The position numbers were made by a program, and so were the translations under genes. The notes below the pieces were generated by a model. It did not search any database, had not been told where the DNA came from, and worked only from the letters and a program-made list of their open reading frames with translations. A stretch of DNA of 64,000 nt, taken from Nocardiopsis sp. MG754419 (lineage in GTDB: Bacteria; Actinomycetota; Actinomycetes; Streptosporangiales; Streptosporangiaceae). The stretch spans positions 1 to 64,000 of the forward strand of contig NZ_QOCZ01000018.1 in assembly GCF_018207095.1 (NCBI RefSeq). The letters are read 5' to 3'. Below are positions 15,844 to 28,271 of the stretch, piece after piece. Positions within the stretch are counted from its first letter, which is position 1. Every line of letters starts with the position of its first letter.

Positions 15844-16860
15844 TCACGATCCCTCACTGTCCTCCGACACCCGCAGGACGACCTTGCCCCTTCCATGGCC
15901 GGTCTCCACGTCCCTGTGGGCCTCCGCCACCCGTTCCAGCGGCAGCAGGTTCCGTACGGTGACGGCCAACGTCCCCCGGGCGCACAAGTCCAGAAGTGCG
16001 GCGAGTCGGGCCGTGGACCGGTCACTGGAGATCCACCGACACCCCAGCCGCTGCTGGAGCGCCCGGTCCACGCTCGTTCCGACCCGGTCCCGGTCGGCCA
16101 CCAGCCGGACGGAGATGAGGAGGCCGTCGTGTCCCGCGACGTCCAGCGCCGCGTCCACACCCTGAGGAGCCGCCGCCCGAATCCGGTCCTCCTGGCCCGG
16201 CCCGTACACGACCGGTGCGGCGCCCAGCGAACGCACGTGGTCCTGGTTGGCGGCACTCGCGGTCCCCACCACCCGGGCGCCGCGTGCCACCGCCAGCTGC
16301 ACGGCCATGGTGCCGACCCCGCCCGCGGCGCCGTGCACGAGCAGGGTCTCGCCCGCGATGACCCGCAGCCGTTCCAACGCGGTGTGCGCCGTCTGTCCGG
16401 AGGCGGAGAGCGCCCCCGCGGCGGGCCAGGGCACCGCCGCGGGTTTGCGCACCACCTGCGCGGCCGACACCGCCACATGGTCGGCGTAACAGCCCAGCAC
16501 CCGGAACCCCACCACCTCGTCGCCGATCGCCCACTCCTGGACCCCGGGTCCGGTCTCCACCACGACTCCGGCGAACTCGTTGCCCAGGACCTGCGGGAAC
16601 ACGATGGTCGCGCCCGGTGGTGTCCACCCGCCACGGATCGCGGCGTCCGCCGGTTGGACGCCGGCCGTCCTGACCCGCACCAGCACCTCACCCGCGTCCG
16701 GACGTGGTCGGGGCACCTCGCGCACCTCCAGGACGTCGGGCGGGCCGAAAGCCTCGATCAGGGCGGCTCGCCCCCAGGGAGCCCCGCCGGGCTCCGCCGG
16801 GGGACCACCGTCGCGCACAGGGTCGGCCGACGCGCCCCGATTCCCTCGCGGCGCGCTCAT
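15844..16860 (-). CDS. NADP-dependent quinone oxidoreductase (zinc-less MDR)
   Basis: A 338-residue medium-chain reductase of the QOR/CurA type, reducing quinones or enones with NADPH in the cytosol. An N-terminal Pro/Gly-rich extension of about 30 residues precedes AALIEAFGPPDVLEVREVP. The GroES-like domain contains GEVLVRVRTAGVQPADAAIRGG and VLGNEFAGVVVETG, with no structural or catalytic Zn ligands. The Rossmann domain has TLLVHGAAGGVGTMAVQLA. Its ATG overlaps the stop of the upstream DsbA-like gene, so the two are co-transcribed from the MerR/SoxR-type promoter at about 17.33 kb. Oxidative or redox-cycling-drug stress is therefore the likely inducer. Confidence 0.9.
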   Translation of the reverse strand: MSAPRGNRGASADPVRDGGPPAEPGGAPWGRAALIEAFGPPDVLEVREVPRPRPDAGEVLVRVRTAGVQPADAAIRGGWTPPGATIVFPQVLGNEFAGVVVETGPGVQEWAIGDEVVGFRVLGCYADHVAVSAAQVVRKPAAVPWPAAGALSASGQTAHTALERLRVIAGETLLVHGAAGGVGTMAVQLAVARGARVVGTASAANQDHVRSLGAAPVVYGPGQEDRIRAAAPQGVDAALDVAGHDGLLISVRLVADRDRVGTSVDRALQQRLGCRWISSDRSTARLAALLDLCARGTLAVTVRNLLPLERVAEAHRDVETGHGRGKVVLRVSEDSEGS

Positions 16861-17270
16861 CGGTCGCCCTCCTCGGGGGCCGTCGGTGCCCGGTGCCCGA
16901 AGTCCGCCAACGTGCCGCGCTCCTCCCGTGCGGGTGAGCCCTCCGGGTCCTCGCGCACCGGCTCCATGAGCTCCTCCACCGGCCGGGCCCCGCTCAACGC
17001 ACTCCCACCGTGGACGACCGTCCGCACCGAACGCACCCCCGCCTCGACCGCCGCGCGATGGTCGGATCGGAATTCCTCTTTCATGCCCCGCGAGGTCGGT
17101 GCCGCCTCACGGACGGTTCCTCCCGGCCGTTCCGGTCCGGTGGGTTCCCCCGGGTAGCGCGCGCTTGAAACCGGCACCCTCCGGCCCATCCGCCCCGGGG
17201 CTTCGCACAGGTCGCGGTGCCCCCTCCGGCACCATGGGCGCCGAACGTCGGCCCACACGGTCACGGTCAT
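16857..17270 (-). CDS. Truncated DsbA/FrnE-like protein with damaged active site
   Basis: A 137-residue remnant of the FrnE/2-hydroxychromene isomerase branch of DsbA-like thioredoxin-fold proteins. The start MTVTVWADVRRPWCRRGH aligns with the family's WADV-x-CPWC-xxGH, but the first catalytic Cys is Arg (RPWC), so disulfide exchange should be lost. The full family length is over 200 residues and the C-terminal part is missing or unrecognisable. ATG 17270 has GAGGAG five bases upstream; an in-frame GTG lies two codons earlier. The frame itself is intact and overlaps the next gene by 4 bp. It is either a decaying gene kept for translation coupling or a repurposed small protein. Confidence 0.6.
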   Translation of the reverse strand: MTVTVWADVRRPWCRRGHRDLCEAPGRMGRRVPVSSARYPGEPTGPERPGGTVREAAPTSRGMKEEFRSDHRAAVEAGVRSVRTVVHGGSALSGARPVEELMEPVREDPEGSPAREERGTLADFGHRAPTAPEEGDR

Positions 17271-17319
17271 GTCCACTCCTCGTCGCGGGGCGCATCGTCG
17301 CTCGGTCGCCCTCGTGAAG

Positions 17320-17350
17320 AGTCCACTTCATCAAGTGGACTTGAGGTCAA
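17320..17350 (-). promoter_or_regulatory. MerR/SoxR-type promoter with 19-bp spacer
   Basis: Read on the minus strand, TTGACC (17350-17345) and TGGACT (17325-17320) are separated by exactly 19 bp, the overlong spacer typical of MerR-family activation. The spacer contains TCAAGTCCACTTGA, two 6-bp inverted arms around 2 bp, very close to the SoxR box CCTCAAG...CTTGAGG. A second overlapping 9-bp inverted repeat (AGTCCACTT/AAGTGGACT) is present. It drives the DsbA-like and quinone oxidoreductase genes. Confidence 0.75.
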
Positions 17351-17579
17351 GGTCGGTCCGGGGACCCGCGTCACCGTGCCGGTACCGCACGCCGTGCCGG
17401 GGCGGGGTCGGGATCCGCCGCCTCCTCCCACCAGGCGCCCCGTGGGCGGCCCCCGCGCCGAACACCGGTGGGAAAAGTCTTTGTGCGTCCGGCCCCGCGT
17501 CCGCGATAGTGGCCCGGTCCGACACACCCACCCCCCATCGCCGATCCCGTCGAGGGCACGGCACCAGGAGGTCTCACGC

Positions 17580-18659
17580 ATGTCCACCCTTCGGGTGACC
17601 GCCGAACGGCTCACGATTCTCGCGCACCCCAACGCCGACGCCCTGGAACTCGCCAAGGTCGGTCTGTTCCACGCCGTCGTGGCCAAGGGTGCGTACCGGA
17701 CCGGGGACTGGGCCGTCTACATCCCGGAGAACGCGTTGCTCCCCGACGACCTCATCGAGGAGCTCGGGCTGACCGGACGCCTCGCCGGCTCCAAGGCCAA
17801 CCGTGTCCGACCCCTGCGGCTGCGCGGGGAGATCTCCCAGGGCATCGTGTGTCGCCCCACCCTCCTCGACGATCGCGACCTGGCCGCCGAGCACGCGACG
17901 GGCACCGACTTCACCGAGGAGCTCGGGATCACCAAGTGGGTTCCGGTGGTGCCCACGCACATGGACGGCACCTTCGTGGCGGCCCCGGATCTGCTGCGGT
18001 GGATCGAGATCGAGAACATCAAGCGCTACCCGGACGTGTTCGTGCCGGGCGAGCCGGTCGTGGCGACCGAGAAGATCCACGGTTCGGCCTGTCTGTACAC
18101 GCTGGTCACCGCGACCGGCGAGGAGTTCGTCTCCTCCAAGGGCCAGGGCGGCAAGAACCTCGCGTTGGTCGCCGACGACGAGAACCTGTACTGGAGGGCG
18201 GTGCGCACCCACGCGGTCGGAACGGCCGCCCGCGCCCTGGCCGAGCGGTTCGGCGCCCGCCGGGTGGGCGTGTTCGGCGAGGTGTTCGGCACCGGTGTCC
18301 AGGACCTGGGGTACGGCGAGGTCGGGCGCAGTGAGCGGCCCGGCTACGCCGTGTTCGACATCGCCCTGGACATGGACGAGGGGTGTAGGTGGGTGGACGC
18401 CGCCGACCTGCCGGGACTGCTCGCCGACGTGGGACTGCCCGCGGCGCCCGTGCTGTACGAGGGGCCCTACGACGAGTCGTCGCTGTTCGCGGCGGCCGAG
18501 GGCCGGGAGACCTGGAGCGGGAAGGAGCTCAACATCCGGGAGGGCCTGGTGGTCCGGCCGACCCGTGAGCGGTTCTCCGAGGTGCTCGTGGGACGGGCCG
18601 TCGCCAAGTTCGTCTCCGACGCCTACCTGACCCGCAAGGGCGGTACCGAGTACGAGTGA
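17580..18659 (+). CDS. ATP-dependent RNA ligase, DraRnl (Rnl5) type
   Basis: A 359-residue RNA ligase like Deinococcus DraRnl, which seals nicks in duplexed RNA and takes part in RNA repair. The start at ATG 17580 follows AGGAGGT at ideal spacing. The N-terminal domain of about 115 residues (STLRVTAERLTILAHPNADA, with RTGDWAVYIPE) is the OB-like module specific to this clade. The nucleotidyltransferase core follows: motif I EKIHGSA with adenylated Lys165, FVSSKGQGGKNLA, motif III FGEVFG, motif IV EGLVVRP and motif V AKFVSDAYLTRK. The length matches the family. It is monocistronic, with a terminator after it; there is no Hen1 or Pnkp partner in the window. Confidence 0.92.
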   Translation: MSTLRVTAERLTILAHPNADALELAKVGLFHAVVAKGAYRTGDWAVYIPENALLPDDLIEELGLTGRLAGSKANRVRPLRLRGEISQGIVCRPTLLDDRDLAAEHATGTDFTEELGITKWVPVVPTHMDGTFVAAPDLLRWIEIENIKRYPDVFVPGEPVVATEKIHGSACLYTLVTATGEEFVSSKGQGGKNLALVADDENLYWRAVRTHAVGTAARALAERFGARRVGVFGEVFGTGVQDLGYGEVGRSERPGYAVFDIALDMDEGCRWVDAADLPGLLADVGLPAAPVLYEGPYDESSLFAAAEGRETWSGKELNIREGLVVRPTRERFSEVLVGRAVAKFVSDAYLTRKGGTEYE

Positions 18660-18677
18660 GGGGCCGACGGTCCCCGC

Positions 18678-18710
18678 GCGGCGCTCTCCCCGGACCGGGG
18701 AGAGCGCCGC
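18678..18710. terminator. Bidirectional terminator
   Basis: Perfect 14-bp arms (GCGGCGCTCTCCCC and complement) with a 5-nt loop, between the convergent RNA ligase and symporter genes. Confidence 0.85.
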
Positions 18711-18716
18711 GTCCGT

Positions 18717-20213
18717 TCAGGGACGCTCCTCCTCGGTGGGGGCCGGCGCGCCCTCGACCTCGGGGGCGTCCTCCCGGTGTCGCAGCGATGACAGGTACCC
18801 CAGTCCGACCGTGATCGTGCACCCGATCGCGGTGTACCAGGTGAAGCCGACCAGGTCCGGGGCGAACAGGAACAACCAGGCCATCGTGGCCACGGCCACG
18901 CCGAACGCGAGGGCGGCGTCGGCCTGCCGGGCCCGGCGCACCCACAGGCCCAGGAAGAACGCGCCCAGCAGCCCTCCGTAGGTGATGCTGGCCACGGACA
19001 ACCCCAGCTCCACCACCGGACTGTCGGTGCCGGTGAACATCGCCGCGGCGCCGATGAACACCAGCCCCCACCCCAGCGTGAACAGTCGGCTCACCCGGAG
19101 CGCCTGTTCCTGATCGAGCCGACGATGGGCGAACCTCTCGTACAGATCGGCCATGGACGAGGACGACAGCGCCGACAGCGACGAGGACAACGTGCTCATC
19201 GCCGCCGCCATGATCCCCGCGAGCACCAGCCCGGCCAACCCGGGGGGCAGTCCCTCGGCGATGAAGACCGGGAACAGTTCGTCGGAGGTGCTCAACCCCA
19301 GCTGCTCGACCGTGGCGCGCTCGAAGTAGGAGTACAGCGCCAACCCCACGGTGAGGAACAACGCGAACTGGAAGAACACCACGACCCCGCTGACGATCAC
19401 GGCCTTCTGCGCGTCGCGCAGCGTGCGGCAGCCCAGGAGCCGTTGAACGATGAGCTGGTCGGCGCCGTGCGAGGCGGTCGAGAGCAGCGCACCGCCCAGG
19501 ACCGCGGTGATCGTGGCGTAGGGGGAGGAGATCGGGTCGGAGGTGAGGTCGAGGATCCTGGTCTTGCCCTCCTCTGCCGCCACCGTCAGGAAGTTCACGT
19601 CCAGGTTGCCCGTGATGATCACCAGGGAGATGATCCCGCCGACCAGCCAGACCCCCATCTGGAGGACGTCGGTCCACACGACCGCGCGGATCCCGCCGAC
19701 GAGTGTGTAGAGGATGGTGACCACGCCCATGATCGCGACGATCACGAAGTACGAGATGTCCAGCCCGAGCGAGTCCAGGATGATCTTCATCGGGATGGCC
19801 GCCGCGAACAGGCGCACACCGTCGGCGAGCAACCGGGTGAACAGGAAGGTCACCGAGGCGGTGGCCTGCATGCCCCGACCGAACCGCAACCCCAGGTAGG
19901 CGTAGGCCGTGGTCATCTCGCCCCGGTAGTACCGCGGCAGCAGCAGGAAGGCCACCACGATCCGGCCGATGAGGTAGCCCACGGCGACCTGTAGGAAGGT
20001 GACGTCCCCCAGGTAGGCGATGCCGGGGACGCTGATCACGGTGAGCGCGCTGGTCTCGGTGGCCACCACCGAAATGCACACGGCCCACCAGGGCAGGTCG
20101 CGGCCGCCGATGAAGTAGTCCTTGACGTTGCGCTGGCGTCCGGACAGCTTCAGGCCCAACCAGGCCGAACACAACAGGTAGACGATGATGACGACGATGT
20201 CCACGGTCTGCAC
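18717..20213 (-). CDS. Sodium/solute symporter (SSS family)
   Basis: A 498-residue secondary transporter with about 13 membrane helices, coupling Na+ to uptake of a sugar or other small solute. The start is GTG 20213 with GGAGGAG upstream. Family signatures are YFIGGRDLPWWAVCISVVATETSA near the N-terminus, the Arg-rich loop after YLGLRFG, GGIRAVVWTDVLQM, and AAAMSTLSSSLSALSSSSM, the classic Na+-site helix. It ends with an acidic tail. It lies directly downstream of anmK on the same strand (150-bp gap), so import of anhydro-amino sugars or wall-derived sugars is a reasonable inference, not a demonstrated substrate. Confidence 0.9.
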   Translation of the reverse strand: MQTVDIVVIIVYLLCSAWLGLKLSGRQRNVKDYFIGGRDLPWWAVCISVVATETSALTVISVPGIAYLGDVTFLQVAVGYLIGRIVVAFLLLPRYYRGEMTTAYAYLGLRFGRGMQATASVTFLFTRLLADGVRLFAAAIPMKIILDSLGLDISYFVIVAIMGVVTILYTLVGGIRAVVWTDVLQMGVWLVGGIISLVIITGNLDVNFLTVAAEEGKTRILDLTSDPISSPYATITAVLGGALLSTASHGADQLIVQRLLGCRTLRDAQKAVIVSGVVVFFQFALFLTVGLALYSYFERATVEQLGLSTSDELFPVFIAEGLPPGLAGLVLAGIMAAAMSTLSSSLSALSSSSMADLYERFAHRRLDQEQALRVSRLFTLGWGLVFIGAAAMFTGTDSPVVELGLSVASITYGGLLGAFFLGLWVRRARQADAALAFGVAVATMAWLFLFAPDLVGFTWYTAIGCTITVGLGYLSSLRHREDAPEVEGAPAPTEEERP

Positions 20214-20363
20214 CGGGCGGCTCCTCCGGGCGGTCGGATGGCGGTCTGTGCGGGGGACGCGGCGAAACGGGGGCGAGGTCCGGGGTGCGTCGTGGTATCG
20301 GCGCGGTGACGGTGTGTCACCGCATGTGGTCGTGTCCGGGTCGGTGGGGGCGCGTACGTCGCG

Positions 20364-21527
20364 TCAGCGGGGCGGATCCTCGAAGCGCAGGCGTCGGGGG
20401 GCCGTGTCGGCGGGTGCGGGGACCCCGGGCGTGAACCGCCCGGCCACGGTCGCCCTGCGGGCCCCCGTGCAGCCGGGCACGACGCCGGGGATCCCGTGCC
20501 AGCTCAGGAAACCGATGAGCGCGAACAGGTAGGCCTCCTTGGCGTCCCCGTCCACCCCGATCGTGTCGCTGGGGGTCAACCGCGTGGATCCCAGGTGGGC
20601 CGCCAACCGTTCCATCAACACCGGGTTGCGGACACCCCCACCGGAGGCGATCACCTCCGCGACCCCGTGGGGGCGCAGGGCGTCGGCGACGGTGACGGCG
20701 GTAAGTTCGACCAGGGTGGCGAGCAGGTCCGCGTCCGCGGGACGTCCCGCCCGCCGCAGGGCCTCCTCCAGGTAGCCGGGGCCGAACAGTTCCAGTCCGG
20801 TGCTCTTCGGCGGTTCCGACCGGTAGTAGGGCTCGGCGAGCAGGTACTCCGTCAGTGCGGGGTCGGGGGTGCCGGTGCGCGCGAGCGCCCCGTCCAGGTC
20901 GAGGTCGCGCTCACCCCCACTGACCAGACGCATGGCGGCGTCGATCAGGGCGTTGGCGGGGCCGGTGTCGAAGGCCAGGGGCGGTGCCCCGTCCCCGACC
21001 ACCGTGACGTTGGCGATCCCGCCGAGGTTGAGCGCGGCGGTGGGTTCGGGCCGGTCACCCCACAGCAGGGTGTCCAGGAGGGCCACGAGGGGAGCGCCCT
21101 GCCCACCCGCGGCCACGTCGGCGGTGCGCAGGTCGGAGACCACCGGCAACCCGGTGGCCTCGGCGATCCAGGCGGGTTGGCCCATCTGCAGGGTGCCGTG
21201 CACGGTGGTACCGGTGACCCAGTGGAACAGGGTCTGACCGTGGGAGACGACCAGGTCCGCGCGGCCCCCGCAGAGGTCCCGCACGGCGTCCTGTGCCGCC
21301 GCGCCGAACTCCTGACCGATGAGGGTGTCGACCCGGCACACCGTTTCCAGGGTCGTGGTGGCCGGGGGAAGGGCCGCACGGATCAGTGCGCGCGCTTCGG
21401 CGGAGTAGGGGCGGGTGAGATGCCCCAGAGGGGTCAGCCGGACCAGGTCCGCGTCCAGTTCGATCCGGGCGGCGGCGACGTCGATTCCGTCGGCCGAGGT
21501 ACCGGAGGACACACCGATGACGATCAT
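20364..21527 (-). CDS. anmK: Anhydro-N-acetylmuramic acid kinase
   Basis: A 387-residue kinase converting 1,6-anhydro-MurNAc plus ATP to MurNAc-6-phosphate, a step in peptidoglycan recycling. The start at ATG 21527 (MIVIGVSSGTSADGIDVA) follows GAGGAGCC and shows the phosphate-binding GTSxDGxD motif at once. Further signatures are VVSHGQTLFHW, LQMGQPAWIAEATGLPVVSD, ALNLGGIANVT, AFDTGPANALIDAAM, and the C-terminal ASGGGVRNPVLMERLA. An upstream in-frame start would add a non-conserved extension. It is followed by the SSS symporter. No murQ etherase is in the window. Confidence 0.95.
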   Translation of the reverse strand: MIVIGVSSGTSADGIDVAAARIELDADLVRLTPLGHLTRPYSAEARALIRAALPPATTTLETVCRVDTLIGQEFGAAAQDAVRDLCGGRADLVVSHGQTLFHWVTGTTVHGTLQMGQPAWIAEATGLPVVSDLRTADVAAGGQGAPLVALLDTLLWGDRPEPTAALNLGGIANVTVVGDGAPPLAFDTGPANALIDAAMRLVSGGERDLDLDGALARTGTPDPALTEYLLAEPYYRSEPPKSTGLELFGPGYLEEALRRAGRPADADLLATLVELTAVTVADALRPHGVAEVIASGGGVRNPVLMERLAAHLGSTRLTPSDTIGVDGDAKEAYLFALIGFLSWHGIPGVVPGCTGARRATVAGRFTPGVPAPADTAPRRLRFEDPPR

Positions 21528-22005
21528 GCGGCTCCTCTGTCGTGGGGGAGAGCGGGGGAGTCCGATCCCGCTCGCGGCCTCGACCCCGGCCACCACCGTT
21601 CGGCGAACTCACCGAGTGCCAGCGGTATACCGTGCGTCTTGGCCACGTCAACCCCCCACATCCCCTGGGCCCCTCACCTCCGACCTTCCGTCAGGGTGTT
21701 CTCCTTCGGCCGCCGCCGTCGCTCGGGCCCGTGTCCGGGTGCCCCACTGTGGTGCGGACCTCCAGGGCCTCCAGAGGGGAGGGTTCGTCCGTCGCACTCC
21801 CACCTTCGGCCCCTCCTGGCGTTCCGGGGGGCACCACCGCCGGAGCCCGCACCGAAGAACACCCTTCCGTGGTCTGGACAGGCACGGCCCCGGGCACCCG
21901 GTTCGCGGCGGACGCGGGTGCTGATCTCCGGGTCGTCGATGTGACGTCCCTTGTTGGCAAGAGCGCCGTGGACAGGATCACCGCCGGGCGCCCGCCGTCC
22001 GCCTC
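21528..22005. other. Intergenic region without recognised gene
   Basis: About 480 bp upstream of anmK. Long open frames on the plus strand have no domain, no start site and an Arg/Pro-rich composition typical of off-frame GC-rich DNA. Confidence 0.45.
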
Positions 22006-22060
22006 ACGGACCCCGCCCCGATCGGTGCGCGGACCGTGGCCCGGTCGGGGCGGGGTCCGT
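22006..22060. terminator. Long hairpin, probable terminator
   Basis: ACGGACCCCGCCCCGA (22006-22021) pairs perfectly with 22045-22060 and the stem extends inward by four more pairs. It lies 20 bp beyond the stop of the small membrane protein gene on the minus strand. Confidence 0.75.
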
Positions 22061-22080
22061 GGAGGCCGGTGGTGGAGCCG

Positions 22081-23875
<1,795 letters not shown>

Positions 23876-23897
23876 TCGCACGCCTCGCATACGCACA

Positions 23898-23933
23898 CCG
23901 CCGGCCGCCCCGCACGCACGGGGCGGCCGGCGG
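23898..23933. terminator. argG terminator
   Basis: A 15-bp perfect stem (CCGCCGGCCGCCCCG and complement) with a 6-nt loop, 22 bp after the argG stop. Confidence 0.85.
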
Positions 23934-24232
23934 CGTCGTCGCACCCTGAGGTGGTCTTGCGCGGGGGTGCCCGCCGCGTGCGCCCCTGCTCCGCCCGCCG
24001 GTGCGCGTGCGAACGGAGGTCCGCGCGGAACGCGTCGGTCGGCTCGTTCCGGCGCAGGCCGCGGACGGACGCTCCGGTGCGACGGTCCCGCGCGCTCCGG
24101 ACCGCGTTGCCCGTGTCCGTGGTCCTCCCGCGCCCCGGGCCGTGTGCGCGACCGCCGTCGAGGAGCCGGAGCGGTGCCACACCGTCCCCGGGCTCCGGTG
24201 CGGGGCCGATTCCGGCGCGCGAGGGAGAGCCC
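23934..24232. other. Intergenic region without recognised gene
   Basis: About 300 bp of Arg/Pro-rich off-frame sequence; no start site, domain or RNA gene recognised. The promoter of the HIT gene must lie here. Confidence 0.45.
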
Positions 24233-24736
24233 ATGGAACGTCGACCGATGGATCTGGCCGCCTACACCGAACGGTCCCGAACGGGGCCGTGTTTCGTCTG
24301 CGCGTTCCTCTCGGGCGACCCGGACCACCGGCACGCGACGGTCTACGAGGACGACGACCACGTGGCCTTCCTGGACCGGTATCCCACGCTGCCCGGCAAG
24401 GTCCTGGTCGCCCCGAAGGCCCACGTGGAGCACGTGGTCGCCGGTCTGGACGAGGGGGCCTACACGCGCCTGATGTTGCTGGTCCGCGAGGTGGCCCTGG
24501 CCATGGAGAGCGCGTTCGAGGTGGAGCGCACCTATCTGCTCAGCCTCGGCAGTCAACAGGGCAACTCCCACCTGCACTGGCACGTCGCCGCGCTGCCGCC
24601 CGGGGTGCCCTACGAACAGCAGCAGTACCACGCCCTGATGGGGGAGAACGGTGTCCTGGTGCCGACCCCGGGGGAGGTGGAGTCCCTGGCCGAACGCCTG
24701 CGTGCGGCGATCCGGGACCGCCGGCGAGCGGGTTGA
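24233..24736 (+). CDS. HIT-family nucleotide hydrolase/transferase
   Basis: A 167-residue histidine-triad protein of the Hint/Ap4A-phosphorylase-like group, acting on nucleotide phosphoramidates or dinucleoside polyphosphates. The ATG at 24233 is preceded by GGGAG. CFVCAFLSGDPDHRHATVYEDDDHVAFLDRYP resembles the Zn-ligand/entry segment, then LPGKVLVAPKAHVEHV, and the triad GNSHLHWHVAALPPG (H-x-H-x-H). The C-terminal part, after the triad, contains Tyr/Gln-rich PYEQQQYHAL. The exact substrate is not predictable. It is not in an obvious operon. Confidence 0.9.
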   Translation: MERRPMDLAAYTERSRTGPCFVCAFLSGDPDHRHATVYEDDDHVAFLDRYPTLPGKVLVAPKAHVEHVVAGLDEGAYTRLMLLVREVALAMESAFEVERTYLLSLGSQQGNSHLHWHVAALPPGVPYEQQQYHALMGENGVLVPTPGEVESLAERLRAAIRDRRRAG

Positions 24737-24936
24737 GGCCGTTCGGGCCCCTTCCGCGACCGCGCGAGGACCCTGGTGCCCGATGCCCGGGTCGCCCGAG
24801 GACGGGGACCGAGGCTCGTGGAAGGACGCGGTGGTCTTCTGCGCCTCGATGGAGGTCCGGCGTCGGGGGCCGACACGCCCGGGGAGCAGGCAGGTCGACG
24901 GGGCGTCTCAGCAGGTCGATCGTGGTACGACCCTCA

Positions 24937-24985
24937 TTATGGACGCACCCCATAACTTGACTGGTTCCAGAAAACTGGGCAGACT
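24937..24985 (+). promoter_or_regulatory. furA-katG promoter with FurA-like operator
   Basis: TTATGG-7-CCATAA (24937-24955) is an inverted repeat of the kind bound by FurA/CatR. It abuts a -35-like TTGACT (24957-24962) and, 17 bp on, CAGACT (24980-24985) as -10. Transcription would start within a few bases of the furA ATG at 24992, implying a nearly leaderless, autoregulated mRNA as known for mycobacterial furA. Confidence 0.6.
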
Positions 24986-24991
24986 GAGGGC

Positions 24992-27689
<2,698 letters not shown>

Positions 27690-27723
27690 CGGTGATCGCC
27701 TCGGGGTGAGACCACCCCGGAAC

Positions 27724-27753
27724 GGAGCCGGCCCGAGCGATCGGGCCGGCTCC
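27724..27753. terminator. katG terminator
   Basis: Perfect 13-bp stem (GGAGCCGGCCCGA) with a 4-nt GCGA loop, 35 bp after katG. Confidence 0.85.
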
Positions 27754-27780
27754 TTCGCGTTCGCCGTGGTCGGGCGCGCA

Positions 27781-27829
27781 CGAACGTCGGCCCTTTCCAC
27801 TCACCGTGTGGAAAGGGCCGACGTTCGTC
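27781..27829. terminator. Second, 21-bp hairpin between convergent genes
   Basis: A perfect 21-bp stem (27781-27801 with 27809-27829) and 7-nt loop, just beyond the 3' end of the minus-strand CsbD gene. Together with the preceding hairpin it forms a double terminator separating katG from the stress genes. Confidence 0.85.
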
Positions 27830-27841
27830 GTTGTTCGGGGG

Positions 27842-28045
27842 TCAGCGTTTCCCGACGCGCAGATCACGCACGGTGGCGCGCACCGAATCCTTGAGGTCCG
27901 AGGTGCGCGACAGCGCGCTCCCCTTGAACTGCTCGAAACGGCCGCGTGTGCGCAGGCGCCGGTTCCCGGTGGCGCGTCCCGCGATCTCCTTGACCTTGCC
28001 CGTGGCGCGTGTCGTGTGCGCTCGGAGTTTCTCCGACCGGCTCAT
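27842..28045 (-). CDS. CsbD-like stress protein
   Basis: A 67-residue basic helical protein of the CsbD family, a group of general-stress proteins under SigB-like sigma factors; the biochemical role is unknown. TRATGKVKEIAGRATGNRRLRTRGRFEQFKGSA fits the GKVKEaaGkatGn-x-L-x-xkGk-x-e-x-xGk pattern. It is highly basic (Arg/Lys), as expected for a nucleic-acid- or cell-envelope-associated protein. It is divergent from the eRF1-like gene; the 226-bp spacer between them may hold stress-type promoters. Confidence 0.75.
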   Translation of the reverse strand: MSRSEKLRAHTTRATGKVKEIAGRATGNRRLRTRGRFEQFKGSALSRTSDLKDSVRATVRDLRVGKR

Positions 28046-28271
28046 GAGTACTCCTCCTGCTTCGGATCGGTGGCGTCGCCCGCCTGTCTCTCACCGCCAT
28101 TACTTCCTTTTTCACGCCGGGTCATGCGAGATCGACCCGAGATAATGATGTGGCATGGGCCACACGCGATATCGACGTGGTTCCTGAATAACGCCCATCG
28201 GCGCGGGAAGGGCCGCTGTACAGGCAGAAGACACCGTAGGTTCCACGAACCGAATGAGCGGAGTATCGAGC

